Positions 46,118 to 57,646 of a stretch of DNA of 64,000 nt are shown here, piece by piece. The notes under the pieces were generated by a model, which was not told where the DNA came from, did no database searches, and saw only the letters and a list, made by a program, of their open reading frames with translations. The position numbers and the translations under genes were made by a program. The DNA comes from Endozoicomonas montiporae CL-33 (GTDB lineage: Bacteria; Pseudomonadota; Gammaproteobacteria; Pseudomonadales; Endozoicomonadaceae), in contig NZ_CP013251.1 of the NCBI RefSeq assembly GCF_001583435.1, positions 4,973,215 to 5,037,214 on the forward strand, in the 5' to 3' direction. The first letter of the stretch is position 1, and every line of letters begins with the position of its first letter.

Positions 46118-46510
46118 TCAATCGTCTCCGTTTGTTTTTCCGTGAGTGCATGCCTTGCGATTTGCAAAACATCTTTCGAGTTCACGGCTGTTTTTCGCCT
46201 TGTAGATAAGTTGGCTCGAAAGCCAAAGCGAATATCTACTCGCTATCCAAAGGCAGATAACGTGATTCAGTAAACTCAGGGTATGAACTTACTGATGAGT
46301 CAGTCATAGGATGACTGACAGGTCGAAAGGCGGAGATTCTAATCTCCCCTTCGATAAAACACAACCGCTCATGCAAACATGAGCGGTTGGTTTTGCCTGA
46401 AATTGCCTGCATTTAAGCAACTTCGTGAGCACTTTTTCGAACAGCTAGTTCGAACGACAAGAGGTAAAGACTTCTTATTATGCAAAACTCCGCAGAGCTT
46501 TGCATCATAA
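46118..46510 (-). promoter_or_regulatory. Gap between spc and alpha operons with hairpins and probable S4-controlled leader
   Basis: This 393-bp stretch has no gene. On the minus strand it shows, in order: a stem directly after rpmJ (TGCAAAGCTC/GAGTTTTGCA, 46482-46505); a perfect 11-bp stem (46363-46388) followed by GTGTTTTATC that looks like the spc terminator; and GGAGATT/AATCTCC and CAGTCAT/ATGACTG stems nearer rpsM. The final 150 bases probably hold the alpha promoter and the S4-binding leader. That last point is inferred from E. coli, and no pseudoknot was proven. Confidence 0.55.
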
Positions 46511-46624
46511 TTAACCTTGACGCTGCTTGTGACGTGGCTCAACGCAGATCACACGTACAGCGCCTTTGCGCTTGATGATCTTGCAGTTACGGCAGATTTT
46601 CTTTACCGACGCACGTACTTTCAT
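46511..46624 (-). CDS. rpmJ: 50S ribosomal protein L36
   Basis: This 37-aa protein was read directly from the sequence: it starts [20 protein letters not shown] and ends EPRHKQRQG. The zinc-ribbon ligands CxxC...C...H are present, so it is the zinc-binding form. It lies 46 bp after secY and ends the spc operon. Confidence 0.97.
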   Translation of the reverse strand: MKVRASVKKICRNCKIIKRKGAVRVICVEPRHKQRQG

Positions 46625-46670
46625 TATTCACTCCACCATCGTTGCAGAACTGGGGTGTTGCAGACCCGGC

Positions 46671-47996
46671 TCAGCGGATCAGGCCACCACCACCGTAGCC
46701 CTTAAGATTGGATTTTTTCAGCAGTGATTCGTACTGGTGCGACATCAGGTGAGATTGCACCTGAGCCATGGTATCCATGACAACCACAACGACGATCAGC
46801 AAACTGGTACCACCCAGATAGAAAGGTACGTTAGCCCAAACTACCAGGAACTGTGGCAACAGACACACTGCTGTCATGTAGATGGCACCGAACATCGTCA
46901 AGCGAGTCAGAACGCCATCAATATATCGTGCAGACTGCTCACCCGGGCGAATACCCGGAATGAATGCACCAGACTTCTTCAGATTATCTGCCACGTCCTT
47001 CGGGTTGAAGACCAGAGCAGTATAGAAGAAGCAGAAGAAGACAATACCTGCCGAGAACAGAATGATATTCAGCGGCTGACCCGGACCCAACGCCATAGCG
47101 ATGTCCTGAAGCCAACCCATGCCTTCACCCTGACCGAACCACTGCGCAATAGACGCAGGGAACAGCAGTAAGCTGGAAGCGAAGATTGCAGGGATTACAC
47201 CCGCCATGTTCACTTTCAGTGGCAAATGGCTGCTCTGTGCTGCAAATACTTTACGACCTTGCTGACGCTTGGCGTAATTGACAGTAATACGTCGCTGACC
47301 GCGCTCCATGAACACGACGAAGGCGATTACTGCGATTGCAAGAAACGCAACTGTGAGCAATGCCAGAATGTTGATATCACCCTGACGGGCGGACTCGAAA
47401 GAACGCCCGATTGCAGTCGGCAGACCGGCGACAATACCAGCGAAAATCAGTATCGATATGCCATTACCAATCCCTCTTTCAGTAACCTGTTCACCAAGCC
47501 ACATCATAAATACGGCTCCGGTTACGAAGGTGACCACAGCCACCAGATAGAAACCGAAATCAGGATTGAAAGCGACGCCCTGGTTGGCCAGACCTACGGT
47601 CATACCCATACCCTGGACGAACGCCAGACACACCGTCAGGTAGCGCGTATATTGGCTGATCTTGCGTCGTCCAGCTTCGCCTTCTTTCTTCAACTGCTCG
47701 AGCTGTGGACTGACCACAGTCATCAACTGAATAATGATCGACGCCGAAATGTAAGGCATGATACCCAGAGCCAGTACAGACATGCGTTCCAGCGCACCGC
47801 CGGAGAACATGTTGAACAGGCCTAAAATAGTGCCTTCATTTTGCTGAAACATTCTGGCCAGTGCATCAGGGTTGATGCCAGGCACAGGAATGTGCGCACC
47901 GATCCGATAAACCAGGATCGCCAAAAATACGAACTTTAAACGAGACCAGAGCTCGTTTAACCCGCTTTGATTCCCAACAGGTAGTGTCTTAGCCAT
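46671..47996 (-). CDS. secY: Protein translocase subunit SecY
   Basis: The 441-aa inner-membrane channel of the Sec translocon has ten predicted membrane helices. It includes the plug-region segment [32 protein letters not shown], and the SecA-contacting loop with [12 protein letters not shown]. It starts at the base after the rplO stop, in the standard spc order. Confidence 0.98.
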   Translation of the reverse strand: MAKTLPVGNQSGLNELWSRLKFVFLAILVYRIGAHIPVPGINPDALARMFQQNEGTILGLFNMFSGGALERMSVLALGIMPYISASIIIQLMTVVSPQLEQLKKEGEAGRRKISQYTRYLTVCLAFVQGMGMTVGLANQGVAFNPDFGFYLVAVVTFVTGAVFMMWLGEQVTERGIGNGISILIFAGIVAGLPTAIGRSFESARQGDINILALLTVAFLAIAVIAFVVFMERGQRRITVNYAKRQQGRKVFAAQSSHLPLKVNMAGVIPAIFASSLLLFPASIAQWFGQGEGMGWLQDIAMALGPGQPLNIILFSAGIVFFCFFYTALVFNPKDVADNLKKSGAFIPGIRPGEQSARYIDGVLTRLTMFGAIYMTAVCLLPQFLVVWANVPFYLGGTSLLIVVVVVMDTMAQVQSHLMSHQYESLLKKSNLKGYGGGGLIR

Positions 47997-48431
47997 TTAG
48001 TCCTCGATCTTACCACCAGCAGCTTCGATCGCGGCGCGAGCGCCTTTAGTAGCTGCCAACCCTTTCAGGGTTACGGCTTTATTCAGTTCGCCGGACAGTA
48101 CCACTTTAGCGCGCAGGATGCTACCGCCAACCAGATTCGCAGCCTTCAGTGCCGCCAGATCGATCACTTCGGATTCAACCTTGGCCAGTTCGTGCAAACG
48201 AACTTCGGCAGAGAAGCGAGCCTGACGGGAAGTAAAGCCGTACTTTGGCAGACGACGCTGCAGTGGCTGCTGACCGCCTTCGAAACCTGGCTTAACAGAA
48301 CCACCGGAGCGAGACTTCTGACCTTTGTGACCACGGCCACCGGTCTTACCCAGACCGGAACCGATACCACGACCAACGCGCTGGCGCTCTTTACGAGAAC
48401 CTTCAGCTGGGCTCAGAGTATTCAGACGCAT
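47997..48431 (-). CDS. rplO: 50S ribosomal protein L15
   Basis: The 144-aa protein starts [20 protein letters not shown] and has the glycine/arginine-rich N-terminal extension ([20 protein letters not shown]). It follows rpmD by one base and directly precedes secY. Confidence 0.98.
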   Translation of the reverse strand: MRLNTLSPAEGSRKERQRVGRGIGSGLGKTGGRGHKGQKSRSGGSVKPGFEGGQQPLQRRLPKYGFTSRQARFSAEVRLHELAKVESEVIDLAALKAANLVGGSILRAKVVLSGELNKAVTLKGLAATKGARAAIEAAGGKIED

Positions 48432-48432
48432 G

Positions 48433-48618
48433 TTATTCTCCTTCGACCTTAACGAGGTAAGATACCTTGTTGATCATGCCGCGTACGGAAGGAGTGTCTT
48501 CCACTTCAACTGTGTGGTTGATGCGACGCAGACCCAGGCCACGGACGCAAGCCTTGTGGCTTTCGAGGCGACCGTTGGTGCTCTTAACGAGCTTTACAGT
48601 GATCATCTTCTTAGCCAT
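48433..48618 (-). CDS. rpmD: 50S ribosomal protein L30
   Basis: The 61-aa protein contains the L30 pattern [20 protein letters not shown] and [20 protein letters not shown]. It is positioned between rpsE and rplO with three-base and one-base gaps. Confidence 0.97.
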   Translation of the reverse strand: MAKKMITVKLVKSTNGRLESHKACVRGLGLRRINHTVEVEDTPSVRGMINKVSYLVKVEGE

Positions 48619-48621
48619 GAC

Positions 48622-49137
48622 TTAGTTCCCCAGAATTTCTTCTACGGACAGGCCACGCTTAGCTGCCACACCGTCAGGGGAACGCATGTCACGCAGACCT
48701 TTGAAGGTAGCGTTTACAACGTTCACCGGGTTGGTGGAACCGTAGCACTTAGCCAGTACGTTGTGTACGCCAGCAACTTCCAGAACGGCACGCATAGCAC
48801 CACCGGCGATGACACCAGTACCCTGGGAAGCAGGCTGCATGTAAACCTTGGAAGCACCGTGACGGGCTTTAACAGGGTATTGCAGAGTATCACCATTCAG
48901 GTCAACCTGAATCATGTTGCGGCGAGCAGCTTCCATAGCTTTCTGAATCGCTACTGGCACTTCACGCGCCTTACCACGACCAAAACCTACTTTACCTTTA
49001 CCATCGCCTACTACGGTCAGAGCAGTGAAGCCAAAGATACGACCACCTTTCACCACTTTGGCTACTCGGTTAACCTGTACCAGCTTCTCAATCAGACCTT
49101 CGTCGTTGTTTTGCGGTTTACGCTCATCTTTTGCCAT
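48622..49137 (-). CDS. rpsE: 30S ribosomal protein S5
   Basis: The 171-aa protein has the double-stranded RNA-binding-like domain with [20 protein letters not shown]. The ATG at 49137 (MAKDERKPQ) is taken as the start because the reading frame upstream overlaps the end of rplR and is not part of S5. Confidence 0.98.
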   Translation of the reverse strand: MAKDERKPQNNDEGLIEKLVQVNRVAKVVKGGRIFGFTALTVVGDGKGKVGFGRGKAREVPVAIQKAMEAARRNMIQVDLNGDTLQYPVKARHGASKVYMQPASQGTGVIAGGAMRAVLEVAGVHNVLAKCYGSTNPVNVVNATFKGLRDMRSPDGVAAKRGLSVEEILGN

Positions 49138-49147
49138 GATGCCTTCC

Positions 49148-49495
49148 TCAGAATTCCAGACCGGCTTCACGGGCAGCGTCAGCGAGCGCCTTCACACGAC
49201 CGTGATACTTGTAACCAGAGCGGTCGAAAGCAACCTTTGAAACGCCAGCAGCTTTAGCGCGCTCAGCAATCAGAGCACCCACTTTTTTAGCCGCATCAAC
49301 GTTACCGGTGGCTTCAGCACGCAGCTCCTTCTCGACAGTGGAGGCCGCAGCCAGCACTTTGTCACCCTCAGGGGCAATCACCTGCGCATAAATGTGCTGA
49401 GAAGAGCGGTGAACAGACAAACGGTTCACGCGCAGTTCACGCATCTTCATGCGAGCACGACGAGCGCGACGCAGGCGAGCAGAGTTCTTATCCAT
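49148..49495 (-). CDS. rplR: 50S ribosomal protein L18
   Basis: The 115-aa protein includes [20 protein letters not shown] and [20 protein letters not shown], typical of L18, the 5S rRNA binder. Two ATG codons stand side by side; the second (49495, MDKNSARL) matches the family start. Confidence 0.98.
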   Translation of the reverse strand: MDKNSARLRRARRARMKMRELRVNRLSVHRSSQHIYAQVIAPEGDKVLAAASTVEKELRAEATGNVDAAKKVGALIAERAKAAGVSKVAFDRSGYKYHGRVKALADAAREAGLEF

Positions 49496-49512
49496 CATGA
49501 TGTCACCCTACC

Positions 49513-50046
49513 TTACTTTTTCTTGGCTTCTTTACGACGAACGTGTTCGTCGGCGTAGCGGACACCCTTGCCTTTGTATGGCTCAGGACGACGGAATTCG
49601 CGGATCTCCGCTGCAACCTGTCCAACCAGCTGCTTGTCGATACCTTTGATAACGACTTCAGTCTGGGATGGAGTTTCCGCAGTTACACCCTCAGGCAGGG
49701 CGTAGTCCACTGGATGAGAGAAACCAAGAGACAGGTTCAGGCTTTTACCTTTTACCTGTGCACGGTAACCAACACCAACCAGCTGCAGTTTCTTTTCAAA
49801 ACCTGCAGTAACGCCAGTCACCATGTTGTTTACCAGCGCACGAGTGGTACCAGCCAGAGCACGGGAGTGCTTGGCGCCATCACGTGGAGCGAAAGTCAGA
49901 ACTTTTTCTTCCTGACTAACAACAACATTTGCATGGATGTTCAGATCCAGCTGACCTTTAGATCCCTTGATAGAGATATCCTGGCCATTCAGCTTAACTT
50001 CAACACCGGCAGGGATTTCTACTGGGCTTTTAGCTACTCGAGACAT
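49513..50046 (-). CDS. rplF: 50S ribosomal protein L6
   Basis: The 177-aa protein starts [20 protein letters not shown] and ends with the L6 signature [20 protein letters not shown]. It lies between rpsH and rplR in the spc operon. Confidence 0.98.
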   Translation of the reverse strand: MSRVAKSPVEIPAGVEVKLNGQDISIKGSKGQLDLNIHANVVVSQEEKVLTFAPRDGAKHSRALAGTTRALVNNMVTGVTAGFEKKLQLVGVGYRAQVKGKSLNLSLGFSHPVDYALPEGVTAETPSQTEVVIKGIDKQLVGQVAAEIREFRRPEPYKGKGVRYADEHVRRKEAKKK

Positions 50047-50058
50047 ATCAACCCTCCC

Positions 50059-50451
50059 TTAGAATACGGTGCAAAGGATTTCGCCACCAACACCGGCTGC
50101 ACGAGCAGCGCGATCGGTCATTACACCTTTGTTGGTAGAAACGATGGCGATACCCAGGCCGCCATTGACCTTAGGCAGTTCTTCTTTACCGGTGTAAGAA
50201 CGCAGACCCGGACGGCTTACGCGCTTCAGGTTTTCGATAACCGGCTTACCTTCGTAGTATTTCAGGTCGATAACCAGAGACTTCTGGATCTCGCCTTCAA
50301 CACGAAAGTCAGTAATATAACCTTCCTCTTTCAAGACTTTGGCTACTGCAGCCTTAACCTTGGAAGAAGGAATTTCAACAGAAGCATGTTCTGCCATCTG
50401 GGCATTACGGATACGAGTTAGCATATCTGCTAACGGGTCCTGCATACTCAT
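50059..50451 (-). CDS. rpsH: 30S ribosomal protein S8
   Basis: The 130-aa protein starts [20 protein letters not shown] and ends with [20 protein letters not shown] and GEILCTVF. S8 binds 16S rRNA and, in E. coli, represses the spc operon at the rplE start. Confidence 0.98.
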   Translation of the reverse strand: MSMQDPLADMLTRIRNAQMAEHASVEIPSSKVKAAVAKVLKEEGYITDFRVEGEIQKSLVIDLKYYEGKPVIENLKRVSRPGLRSYTGKEELPKVNGGLGIAIVSTNKGVMTDRAARAAGVGGEILCTVF

Positions 50452-50480
50452 TATCTATCTCTCCAGAAGATGAAACGCGC

Positions 50481-50786
50481 TTACCAGCTGGCCTTAACCA
50501 GACCTGGAACATCACCACGCATTGCTGCTTCACGCAGCTTGATGCGACTCAGACCGAACTTGCGCAGGTAGCCGTGTGGACGACCTGTCACACGACAACG
50601 GTTACGCAGACGGGAAGAGCTGGCATCACGTGGCTGCTTTTGCATAGCAACCAATGCGTCCCAACGCTCATCGTCAGAGCTGTTTGGATGGTTGATGATC
50701 GCTTTGAGAGCGGCGCGCTTCTCAGCATACTTGGCAACGGTGCGCTGACGCTTCAACTCCCGCTGCTTCATGGATACTTTAGCCAT
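50481..50786 (-). CDS. rpsN: 30S ribosomal protein S14
   Basis: The 101-aa zinc-independent (long) form has the C-terminal motif [20 protein letters not shown]. It lies between rplE and rpsH. Confidence 0.98.
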   Translation of the reverse strand: MAKVSMKQRELKRQRTVAKYAEKRAALKAIINHPNSSDDERWDALVAMQKQPRDASSSRLRNRCRVTGRPHGYLRKFGLSRIKLREAAMRGDVPGLVKASW

Positions 50787-50801
50787 AAGCTCGTACCTGT
50801 A

Positions 50802-51341
50802 TCAGTTACGGAATGGGAAGTTGAAAGCACGCAACAGAGCACGGCCTTCGTCATCACTCTTGGCAGTTGTGGTCATGGTAATGTCCAGACCGCGCAGAGT
50901 GTCGATTTTATCGTAGTCAACTTCCGGGAAGATGATCTGTTCTTTAACGCCCATGCTGTAGTTGCCACGGCCATCAAAGGACTTCGGGCTTACACCACGG
51001 AAGTCGCGAACACGTGGCAGAGCGATGTCTACCAGACGTTCCAGGAATTCGTACATACGTTCGTCACGCAGTGTCACTTTGACACCGATTGGCCAGCCTT
51101 CACGAACCTTGAAGCCAGCAACAGATTTGCGAGCTTTGGTTACTACTGCTTTTTGACCAGCAATCTTTTCCATATCGGAAACTGCGTGCTCGATGACTTT
51201 CTTGTCACCGATCGCTTCACCAACACCCATATTCAGGGTGATTTTGGTGATACGTGGTACTTCGTGAATGTTAGCCAGACCCAGCTCTTCTTTGAGCTTG
51301 GCGCGGATTTCTTCACGGTACTTAGTCTTAAAATTAGCCAT
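50802..51341 (-). CDS. rplE: 50S ribosomal protein L5
   Basis: The 179-aa protein contains [20 protein letters not shown] and [20 protein letters not shown], typical of L5, a 5S rRNA binder of the central protuberance. It lies 11 bp after rplX. Confidence 0.98.
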   Translation of the reverse strand: MANFKTKYREEIRAKLKEELGLANIHEVPRITKITLNMGVGEAIGDKKVIEHAVSDMEKIAGQKAVVTKARKSVAGFKVREGWPIGVKVTLRDERMYEFLERLVDIALPRVRDFRGVSPKSFDGRGNYSMGVKEQIIFPEVDYDKIDTLRGLDITMTTTAKSDDEGRALLRAFNFPFRN

Positions 51342-51352
51342 TATACCACCCC

Positions 51353-51670
51353 TTACGCGTCAACCGGTTTGCCAGTGGACTTGAATACGCGCTGCTTTTT
51401 GCCATCTTCAGAGATTGCAATGCCTACACGATCAGCCTTGTCGGTTTCTGTGTTCAGGATCGCAACGTTGGAAGCTTGGATAGCAGCTTCTTTCTCTACG
51501 ATTCCACCCGGGGTGCCCAACATTGGGTTAGGCTTCTGATGTTTCTTGATCATGTTGATACCAGAAACAATCAGTTTACCGTCAGCACGAACGGTCAGCA
51601 CTTTACCGCGCTTACCTTTGTCCTTGCCAGCGATTACGATGACTTCGTCATCACGACGGATCTTTTTCAT
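51353..51670 (-). CDS. rplX: 50S ribosomal protein L24
   Basis: The 105-aa protein starts with the KOW motif ([20 protein letters not shown]) and includes [20 protein letters not shown]. It is the second gene of the spc operon. Confidence 0.98.
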   Translation of the reverse strand: MKKIRRDDEVIVIAGKDKGKRGKVLTVRADGKLIVSGINMIKKHQKPNPMLGTPGGIVEKEAAIQASNVAILNTETDKADRVGIAISEDGKKQRVFKSTGKPVDA

Positions 51671-51681
51671 TTCCTGCTCCC

Positions 51682-52050
51682 TTACAGTACTTCTGGCGCC
51701 AGAGAAATGATCTTCATGAACTGCTCACCGCGCAATTCACGAGTCACTGGGCCAAAGATACGGGTACCGATTGGCTGGTTGCTAGCGTTCAGCAGAACGG
51801 CAGCGTTGCCATCGAAGCGAATCAGGGAACCGTCTGGACGACGTACACCTTTTTTGGTACGTACCACAACAGCGTTCATCACCTGGCCTTTTTTGACCTT
51901 ACCGCGCGGAATTGCTTCCTTAACGGATACTTTGATGATGTCGCCAATGTGGGCGTAACGGCGATGGGAACCACCCAACACCTTAATACACTGTACTCGA
52001 CGAGCGCCGGAGTTATCGGCTACTTCGAGTTGAGATTCTGTCTGGATCAT
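51682..52050 (-). CDS. rplN: 50S ribosomal protein L14
   Basis: The 122-aa protein starts [20 protein letters not shown], the family N-terminus, at the ATG at 52050. In-frame codons continue upstream but do not belong to L14. It is the first gene of the spc operon, preceded by a 158-bp gap that must hold any spc promoter. Confidence 0.98.
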   Translation of the reverse strand: MIQTESQLEVADNSGARRVQCIKVLGGSHRRYAHIGDIIKVSVKEAIPRGKVKKGQVMNAVVVRTKKGVRRPDGSLIRFDGNAAVLLNASNQPIGTRIFGPVTRELRGEQFMKIISLAPEVL

Positions 52051-52208
52051 GCTTATTCTCCAAGCCCAAACTGCAGACTGGTACTCGCTAATCTGCGTAA
52101 TGACTAGCCAGCCGCACAACACTGGTTGGTTAGTGCGACTGACCATCCTAAAGCCATCTGGCGTGACAGCTAGAGGCTAACGTTACTCAGAGTCTGAGAA
52201 CCCTGGCC

Positions 52209-52472
52209 TTATATTTGAGTAGCACGCTCATCAATGGAAACGAGTTCGAATGTCTTGGACTTAGACATTGGACGTGTTTCCTTGATGGTCACGATGTCGC
52301 CCATACGACATTCGTTGTTTTCATCGTGCGCGTGCAACTTGGTGGACCGCTTAACGATTTTACCGTACAGCGGATGTTTAACACGGCGTTCAATGAGGAC
52401 AGTGACGGTCTTGTCCATCTTGTCGCTCACAACCTTGCCGGTCAGAGTACGGACTTTCTTGACTTCAGCCAT
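52209..52472 (-). CDS. rpsQ: 30S ribosomal protein S17
   Basis: The 87-aa protein contains [20 protein letters not shown] and [20 protein letters not shown]. It is the last gene of the S10 operon, two bases after rpmC. Confidence 0.98.
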   Translation of the reverse strand: MAEVKKVRTLTGKVVSDKMDKTVTVLIERRVKHPLYGKIVKRSTKLHAHDENNECRMGDIVTIKETRPMSKSKTFELVSIDERATQI

Positions 52473-52474
52473 CT

Positions 52475-52666
52475 TTAGATACCTGCCTTCTCATTCAGCA
52501 CCGTCTTAATACGGGCAATAGCGCGCTGGTTTTGCTTCATCAGATGTGTCTGATTCAGCTGACCAGTCGCTTTCTGCATGCGGAAGTTAAATTGATCCCG
52601 CAGCAGGCTGATCAACTCTTCATTGAGCTGTTCAACAGATTTTTCACGCAATTCAGCTGCTTTCAT
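52475..52666 (-). CDS. rpmC: 50S ribosomal protein L29
   Basis: The 63-aa protein starts [20 protein letters not shown]. The ATG at 52666 is chosen over a GTG three bases upstream; it overlaps the rplP stop as TGATG, so translation is coupled. Confidence 0.98.
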   Translation of the reverse strand: MKAAELREKSVEQLNEELISLLRDQFNFRMQKATGQLNQTHLMKQNQRAIARIKTVLNEKAGI

Positions 52667-53079
52667 CACATCACGCTCCGCTTAACGAAGGTGGTCTCAA
52701 CAGGCAGCTTGGCAGCAGCCAGAGCAAATGCCTCACGAGCCAGTTCTTCGGATACACCTTCCATCTCGTACAGGACACGACCCGGCTGGATCTGTGCTAC
52801 CCAGTACTCGACACTACCCTTACCTTTACCCATACGAACCTCGAGAGGCTTCTTGGAGATAGGCTTATCAGGGAAGACGCGAATCCAGATCTTACCACCA
52901 CGCTTGATGTGACGAGTCATGGCACGACGAGCTGCTTCAATCTGGCGAGCAGTTATACGTCCACGACCAGTGGCCTTCAATGCGTATTCACCGAAGCTAA
53001 CCTTGGAGCCGCGGTGTGCCAGGCCGCGATTACGACCCTTTTGCTGCTTACGAAACTTCGTACGCTTTGGCTGTAACAT
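52666..53079 (-). CDS. rplP: 50S ribosomal protein L16
   Basis: The 137-aa protein starts [20 protein letters not shown] and carries [20 protein letters not shown] and [20 protein letters not shown], including the conserved Arg of the [11 protein letters not shown] loop. Confidence 0.98.
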   Translation of the reverse strand: MLQPKRTKFRKQQKGRNRGLAHRGSKVSFGEYALKATGRGRITARQIEAARRAMTRHIKRGGKIWIRVFPDKPISKKPLEVRMGKGKGSVEYWVAQIQPGRVLYEMEGVSEELAREAFALAAAKLPVETTFVKRSVM

Positions 53080-53090
53080 TACCGCGCTCC

Positions 53091-53789
53091 TTACTTCTTA
53101 GGTTGTCTCTTCTTAGGACGCTTCGCTGGCTCCTTAGCCTGCTGTTCAACAGCCGCCATTCCGCCAATCACTTCGCCTTTGAAGATCCAAACTTTAACAC
53201 CCAGAATACCGTAGGTAGTCTTGGCTTCGTAGGTAGCGTAGTCGATGTCTGCACGCAGAGTGTGCAGAGGTACGCGACCTTCACGGTACCACTCAGAACG
53301 GGCAATCTCAGCACCGCCCAGACGGCCACCGATCTGAACCTTGATACCTTTAGCGCCCAGACGCATAGCGTTCTGAACGGAGCGCTTCATAGCGCGACGG
53401 AACATAACACGACGTTCCAGCTGACCAGCGATAGACTGAGCAACCAGCATAGCGTCCAGTTCCGGCTTGCGAACTTCTTCGATGTTGATGTGGACAGGTA
53501 CGCCCATCATCTTGGTAACTGCCTGACGCAGCTTCTCAACATCTTCACCTTTTTTACCAATCACGATGCCTGGACGGGCAGTGTGAATGGTAACTCGAGC
53601 ACTCTGCGCTGGACGCTGAATGTCGATGCGGCTTACAGAAGCGTTCTTCAGCTTCTTCTGCAGGAATTCACGAACTTCCAGGTCAGAGATCAGCTTATCA
53701 GCATACTCTTGACCTTCAGCAAACCACACAGATCTGTGAGGTTTTACGATGCCCAGTCGAATCCCGTTAGGATGTACTTTTTGACCCAT
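53091..53789 (-). CDS. rpsC: 30S ribosomal protein S3
   Basis: The 232-aa protein has an N-terminal KH domain ([19 protein letters not shown]) and a C-terminal S3 domain ([20 protein letters not shown]). It has a lysine-rich tail (RPKKRQPKK). Confidence 0.98.
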   Translation of the reverse strand: MGQKVHPNGIRLGIVKPHRSVWFAEGQEYADKLISDLEVREFLQKKLKNASVSRIDIQRPAQSARVTIHTARPGIVIGKKGEDVEKLRQAVTKMMGVPVHINIEEVRKPELDAMLVAQSIAGQLERRVMFRRAMKRSVQNAMRLGAKGIKVQIGGRLGGAEIARSEWYREGRVPLHTLRADIDYATYEAKTTYGILGVKVWIFKGEVIGGMAAVEQQAKEPAKRPKKRQPKK

Positions 53790-53800
53790 CTGATCGCTCC

Positions 53801-54136
53801 TTAGACCTCTGCAACCTTAACCGTGATATGGCAAGACCGCTTGAGAATGCGATCAGCGCGGCCCTTGGCACGCGGACGAATACGCTTCATAGTCATCGCT
53901 TCATCTACATAGATGGTGGAGACTTTCAGCTCATCAATGTCCATGCCTTCATTGTGTTCGGCGTTTGCAATAGCAGACTCCAGAACCTTCTTAACCAGCT
54001 CAGCAGCCTTTTTCGGGCTGAAAGCCAGCAGGTCCAGGGCTTCGCTTACTGCTTTACCGCGAACCTGGTCAGCAACCAGACGCGCTTTCTGGGCAGAAAT
54101 GCGAGCGCCTTTATGAATAGCAGCTACTTCTTTCAT
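53801..54136 (-). CDS. rplV: 50S ribosomal protein L22
   Basis: The 111-aa protein includes [20 protein letters not shown] and the loop residues [20 protein letters not shown] that line the peptide exit tunnel. Confidence 0.98.
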   Translation of the reverse strand: MKEVAAIHKGARISAQKARLVADQVRGKAVSEALDLLAFSPKKAAELVKKVLESAIANAEHNEGMDIDELKVSTIYVDEAMTMKRIRPRAKGRADRILKRSCHITVKVAEV

Positions 54137-54146
54137 TTCTTACCTC

Positions 54147-54425
54147 TTAGCGCTTCTTGGCTTTTTTGTCCGCTGCGTGACCGCGATAGGTGCGGGTAGC
54201 AGAGAACTCACCCAGCTTATGGCCGACCATGTCTTCGGTAACGAAAACTGGAACGTGCTGACGACCGTTGTGAACAGCGATAGTCAGGCCTACCATAGTA
54301 GGGATAATCATAGAGCGGCGAGACCAGGTCTTGATCGGACGCTTGTTGCCGCTTTCAGCCGCATCTTCGACTTTCTTCAACAGGTGAAGGTCGATAAATG
54401 GGCCTTTTTTCAAAGAACGTGGCAC
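54147..54425 (-). CDS. rpsS: 30S ribosomal protein S19
   Basis: The 92-aa protein starts [20 protein letters not shown] and has [20 protein letters not shown] and [20 protein letters not shown]. Its place is between rplB and rplV in the S10 operon. Confidence 0.98.
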   Translation of the reverse strand: MPRSLKKGPFIDLHLLKKVEDAAESGNKRPIKTWSRRSMIIPTMVGLTIAVHNGRQHVPVFVTEDMVGHKLGEFSATRTYRGHAADKKAKKR

Positions 54426-54446
54426 TGTCGAATCCTCTCTCTAGGC

Positions 54447-55274
54447 TTACTTAGCGCTGCGACGACGTACGATCATTTTGTCCGTACGCTTGTTGGAACG
54501 AGTCTTACGACCCTTGGTCGGAACACCCCATGGTGTCACTGGGTGACGACCACCGGAAGTACGACCTTCACCACCACCATGCGGGTGATCTACCGGGTTC
54601 ATGGCAACACCACGAACGGTCGGACGAACACCGCGCCAGCGCTTGGCACCAGCTTTACCCAGAGAGCGCAGGTTGTGCTCACTGTTGGAGACTTCGCCCA
54701 GAGTGGCGCGACAGTCAGCCAGAACTTTACGCATTTCACCGGAACGCAGACGCAGGGTTACGTAGGCACCGTCACGGGCTACCAGCTGGGCAGAAGCACC
54801 AGCACTGCGAATCATCTGCGCGCCTTTACCTGGCTTCAGCTCTACACAGTGTACGATGGAACCCTGAGGGATATTGCGCAGTGGCAATGTGTTACCCGCT
54901 TTAATAGGCGCATCTACACCGGAGTACAGCTCGTCACCAGCTTTCACACCCTTAGGTGCGATCACGTAACGACGCTCACCGTCCATGTATTTCAACAGGG
55001 CGATGTGTGCGGTACGGTTTGGATCGTATTCCAGACGCTCAACAACAGCCGGGATGCCGTCCTTGTTGCGCTTGAAGTCTACGATACGGTAATGCTGCTT
55101 GTGACCACCACCACGATGACGGGTTGTGATACGACCAGCATTGTTACGACCACCGGACTTGCTCTTCTTCTCTACCAAAGGCGCGTGTGGGCGACCTTTG
55201 TGCAGGTCAGGGTTTACGACCTTGACGACGAAGCGGCGACCCGGAGAAGTCGGCTTGCATTTAACTACGGCCAT
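54447..55274 (-). CDS. rplB: 50S ribosomal protein L2
   Basis: The 275-aa protein has [20 protein letters not shown] near the C-terminus and [18 protein letters not shown] with the conserved His of the peptidyl-transferase-associated loop. Confidence 0.98.
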   Translation of the reverse strand: MAVVKCKPTSPGRRFVVKVVNPDLHKGRPHAPLVEKKSKSGGRNNAGRITTRHRGGGHKQHYRIVDFKRNKDGIPAVVERLEYDPNRTAHIALLKYMDGERRYVIAPKGVKAGDELYSGVDAPIKAGNTLPLRNIPQGSIVHCVELKPGKGAQMIRSAGASAQLVARDGAYVTLRLRSGEMRKVLADCRATLGEVSNSEHNLRSLGKAGAKRWRGVRPTVRGVAMNPVDHPHGGGEGRTSGGRHPVTPWGVPTKGRKTRSNKRTDKMIVRRRSAK

Positions 55275-55285
55275 CCTTTAACTCC

Positions 55286-55582
55286 TTATTCCGCGTCCGC
55301 AAAGTCGATTTCCTGACCTTGCTCGAGGCTAACGTAAGCTTTTTTCCAGTCTGAGCGCTGGCCCATACCGAAACGTGTACGCTTAGTTTTGCCTTTAACA
55401 ACGGCAGTGCGAACAGAATTGACGCTTACTTCAAACAGCTGTTCAACAGCTTTTTTGATTTCAAGCTTGGTGGCGTCCTTAGCTACCTTGAAGACGTACT
55501 GGCCGTGTTCTTCAGCAACTACGGTCGCCTTCTCGGAAATGTGCGGACCAAGCAGAACTTTGTAGATACGTTCCTGGTTCAT
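55286..55582 (-). CDS. rplW: 50S ribosomal protein L23
   Basis: The 98-aa protein includes [20 protein letters not shown] and [20 protein letters not shown]. Its start overlaps the rplD stop (ATGA). L23 docks trigger factor and SRP at the tunnel exit. Confidence 0.98.
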   Translation of the reverse strand: MNQERIYKVLLGPHISEKATVVAEEHGQYVFKVAKDATKLEIKKAVEQLFEVSVNSVRTAVVKGKTKRTRFGMGQRSDWKKAYVSLEQGQEIDFADAE

Positions 55583-56181
55583 CCCAGCATCTCCTCGAAC
55601 TTCTTGATGGCTGCCACAGTCATTACAACTTTTTCGTGGGCAATCAGGCTTACTGGATCAATGCCTTGCACGTCGCGAGTATCCACGTGTGGGATGTTGC
55701 GAGTAGCCAGATACAGGTTCTGGTCGATTTCTTCAGAAACGATCAGACCTTTCTCTACATTGAGCTCTTTCAGCTTTGCGACCATCTGTTTGGTCTTAGG
55801 AGTTTCGGCGTTGAAGGATTCAACAACAACCAGACGCTCCTGACGAACCAGCTCAGACAAGATTGCACGCAGAGCACCGCGGTACATTTTCTTGTTCAGT
55901 TTTTGAGCGTGATCCTGTGGTTTAGCAGCAAATGCTTTGCCGCCCCCGCGCCAGATTGGGCTACGGATAGTACCGGCGCGTGCACGACCAGTACCTTTTT
56001 GACGCCAAGGCTTGCGTCCACCGCCGCTTACTTCGCTGCGGGTTTTCTGAGCACGGGTACCCTGACGAGCGCCAGCCATGAAAGCAACAACAGCCTGGTG
56101 AACCAGAGCTTCGTTGAATTCAGTGCCGAAAGTCACGTCAGAAACTTCTACCGTACCAGCACCTGTTACATTCAGTTCCAT
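55579..56181 (-). CDS. rplD: 50S ribosomal protein L4
   Basis: The 200-aa protein contains the tunnel loop segment [20 protein letters not shown]. Two adjacent ATG codons follow a GAGGAG site; the second (56181, MELNVTG) has the better spacing and matches the family start. In E. coli L4 also represses the S10 operon. Confidence 0.97.
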   Translation of the reverse strand: MELNVTGAGTVEVSDVTFGTEFNEALVHQAVVAFMAGARQGTRAQKTRSEVSGGGRKPWRQKGTGRARAGTIRSPIWRGGGKAFAAKPQDHAQKLNKKMYRGALRAILSELVRQERLVVVESFNAETPKTKQMVAKLKELNVEKGLIVSEEIDQNLYLATRNIPHVDTRDVQGIDPVSLIAHEKVVMTVAAIKKFEEMLG

Positions 56182-56192
56182 CATCAAACTCC

Positions 56193-56831
56193 TCAGGCGC
56201 TCGCTTTAACCGCTGGCTTAACGATAACGTCAGCGCCGGTCGCACCTGGAACTGCACCTTTGATGAGCAGCAGGTTGCGTTCAGCGTCTACACGCACGAT
56301 TTCCAGAGACTGTACAGTCACCTGCTCAGCACCCATGTGACCAGCCATCTTCTTACCTTTGAAGACACGGCCCGGGGTCTGACACTGACCGATGGAACCA
56401 GGAGCACGGTGAGACAGAGAGTTACCGTGAGTAGCGTCTTGCATGTGGAAGTTCCAACGCTTAACGCCGCCCTGGAAGCCCTTACCTTTGGACTGACCAG
56501 TAACGTCTACTTTCTGACCCTGTTCGAACAGGTCTACACCGATCAGCTGACCCAGCTCAAAGCTAGCGTCTGCGTCGGTGCGGAATTCCCACAAACCACG
56601 ACCAGCTTCAACTTTTGCCTTAGCAAAATGGCCAGCTTCTGGCTTGATGATACGGCTGCTTTTCTTAGCACCGGTAGTCACCTGAATTGCGTTGTAACCG
56701 TCAACATCCAGAGTTTTAACCTGGGTAACACGGTTAGGATCAACTTCAACTACAGTGACTGGTACTGAAGCACCGTCTTCTGTGAAGATACGGGTCATAC
56801 CGCACTTCTTTCCGACTAATCCAATAGTCAT
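56193..56831 (-). CDS. rplC: 50S ribosomal protein L3
   Basis: The 212-aa protein starts [20 protein letters not shown] at 56831, with GAGAGAGG just upstream; in-frame codons further upstream are leader. The central [20 protein letters not shown] segment contains the Gln methylated by PrmB in E. coli. Confidence 0.98.
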   Translation of the reverse strand: MTIGLVGKKCGMTRIFTEDGASVPVTVVEVDPNRVTQVKTLDVDGYNAIQVTTGAKKSSRIIKPEAGHFAKAKVEAGRGLWEFRTDADASFELGQLIGVDLFEQGQKVDVTGQSKGKGFQGGVKRWNFHMQDATHGNSLSHRAPGSIGQCQTPGRVFKGKKMAGHMGAEQVTVQSLEIVRVDAERNLLLIKGAVPGATGADVIVKPAVKASA

Positions 56832-56932
56832 TTCAACCTCTCTCGTGTACGGGGCTTTCACCCACTATGGCCGCCCATTTCAGAGCGTTACACAAAAGCT
56901 TGTGCACACTGGAATGGCGCCCTAAGCCGCAA

Positions 56933-57253
<321 letters not shown>

Positions 57254-57316
57254 CTAACCATATCAATAAAGAACTAGGCCCGGCGATCATTGTCGCCCGG
57301 ACAAAAAGGACGCAGC

Positions 57317-57345
57317 ATTGTACTAAGCACATAACTATGAGTCAA
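57317..57345 (-). promoter_or_regulatory. Sigma-70 promoter of the S10 operon
   Basis: On the minus strand, TTGACT (57345-57340) and TACAAT (57322-57317) are separated by exactly 17 bp. The start should fall near 57310. The resulting leader is only about 62 nt, with one imperfect GC-rich hairpin (CCGGGCGA/TCGCCGGG). The rest of the 57248-57646 gap contains the tuf terminator and no gene. Confidence 0.85.
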
Positions 57346-57564
57346 CACAAGGGCTGACACAACATTAAAAGAAGAGCTCAAACATCTGCGCATTCAAATT
57401 CCGGAATTATAATAACGGCAGAAAAGAATAAACAAGATACGGACAAGTGCCTGAATTAGACGGAGTTTTACTTCCTTCTTTTTTTGCTAACTACGCACAG
57501 ACGCAAATAGCCAACTCTTCCCTTTATCAACAAGAATCCATTAACACCCACCAATTACCGAAAT

Positions 57565-57606
57565 AAAAAACCCCGAACCCTGCTTAAAAACAAGATCCGG
57601 GGCTTT
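57565..57606 (-). terminator. Terminator after tuf
   Basis: On the minus strand, GCCCCGGATCTTG and CAGGGTTCGGGG pair around an A/T-rich loop, followed by six T. It lies about 40 bp after the tuf stop and separates the str and S10 operons. Confidence 0.85.
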
Positions 57607-57646
57607 ATAGGGTGAGTTCAGATCACGAACAATTAGCGATTGCTAA

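Noticed and set aside
54177..55316. 379-codon open frame opposite rplB and rpsS
   Set aside because: Antisense to highly biased ribosomal protein genes; Thr/Val-rich translation is typical of such artefacts.
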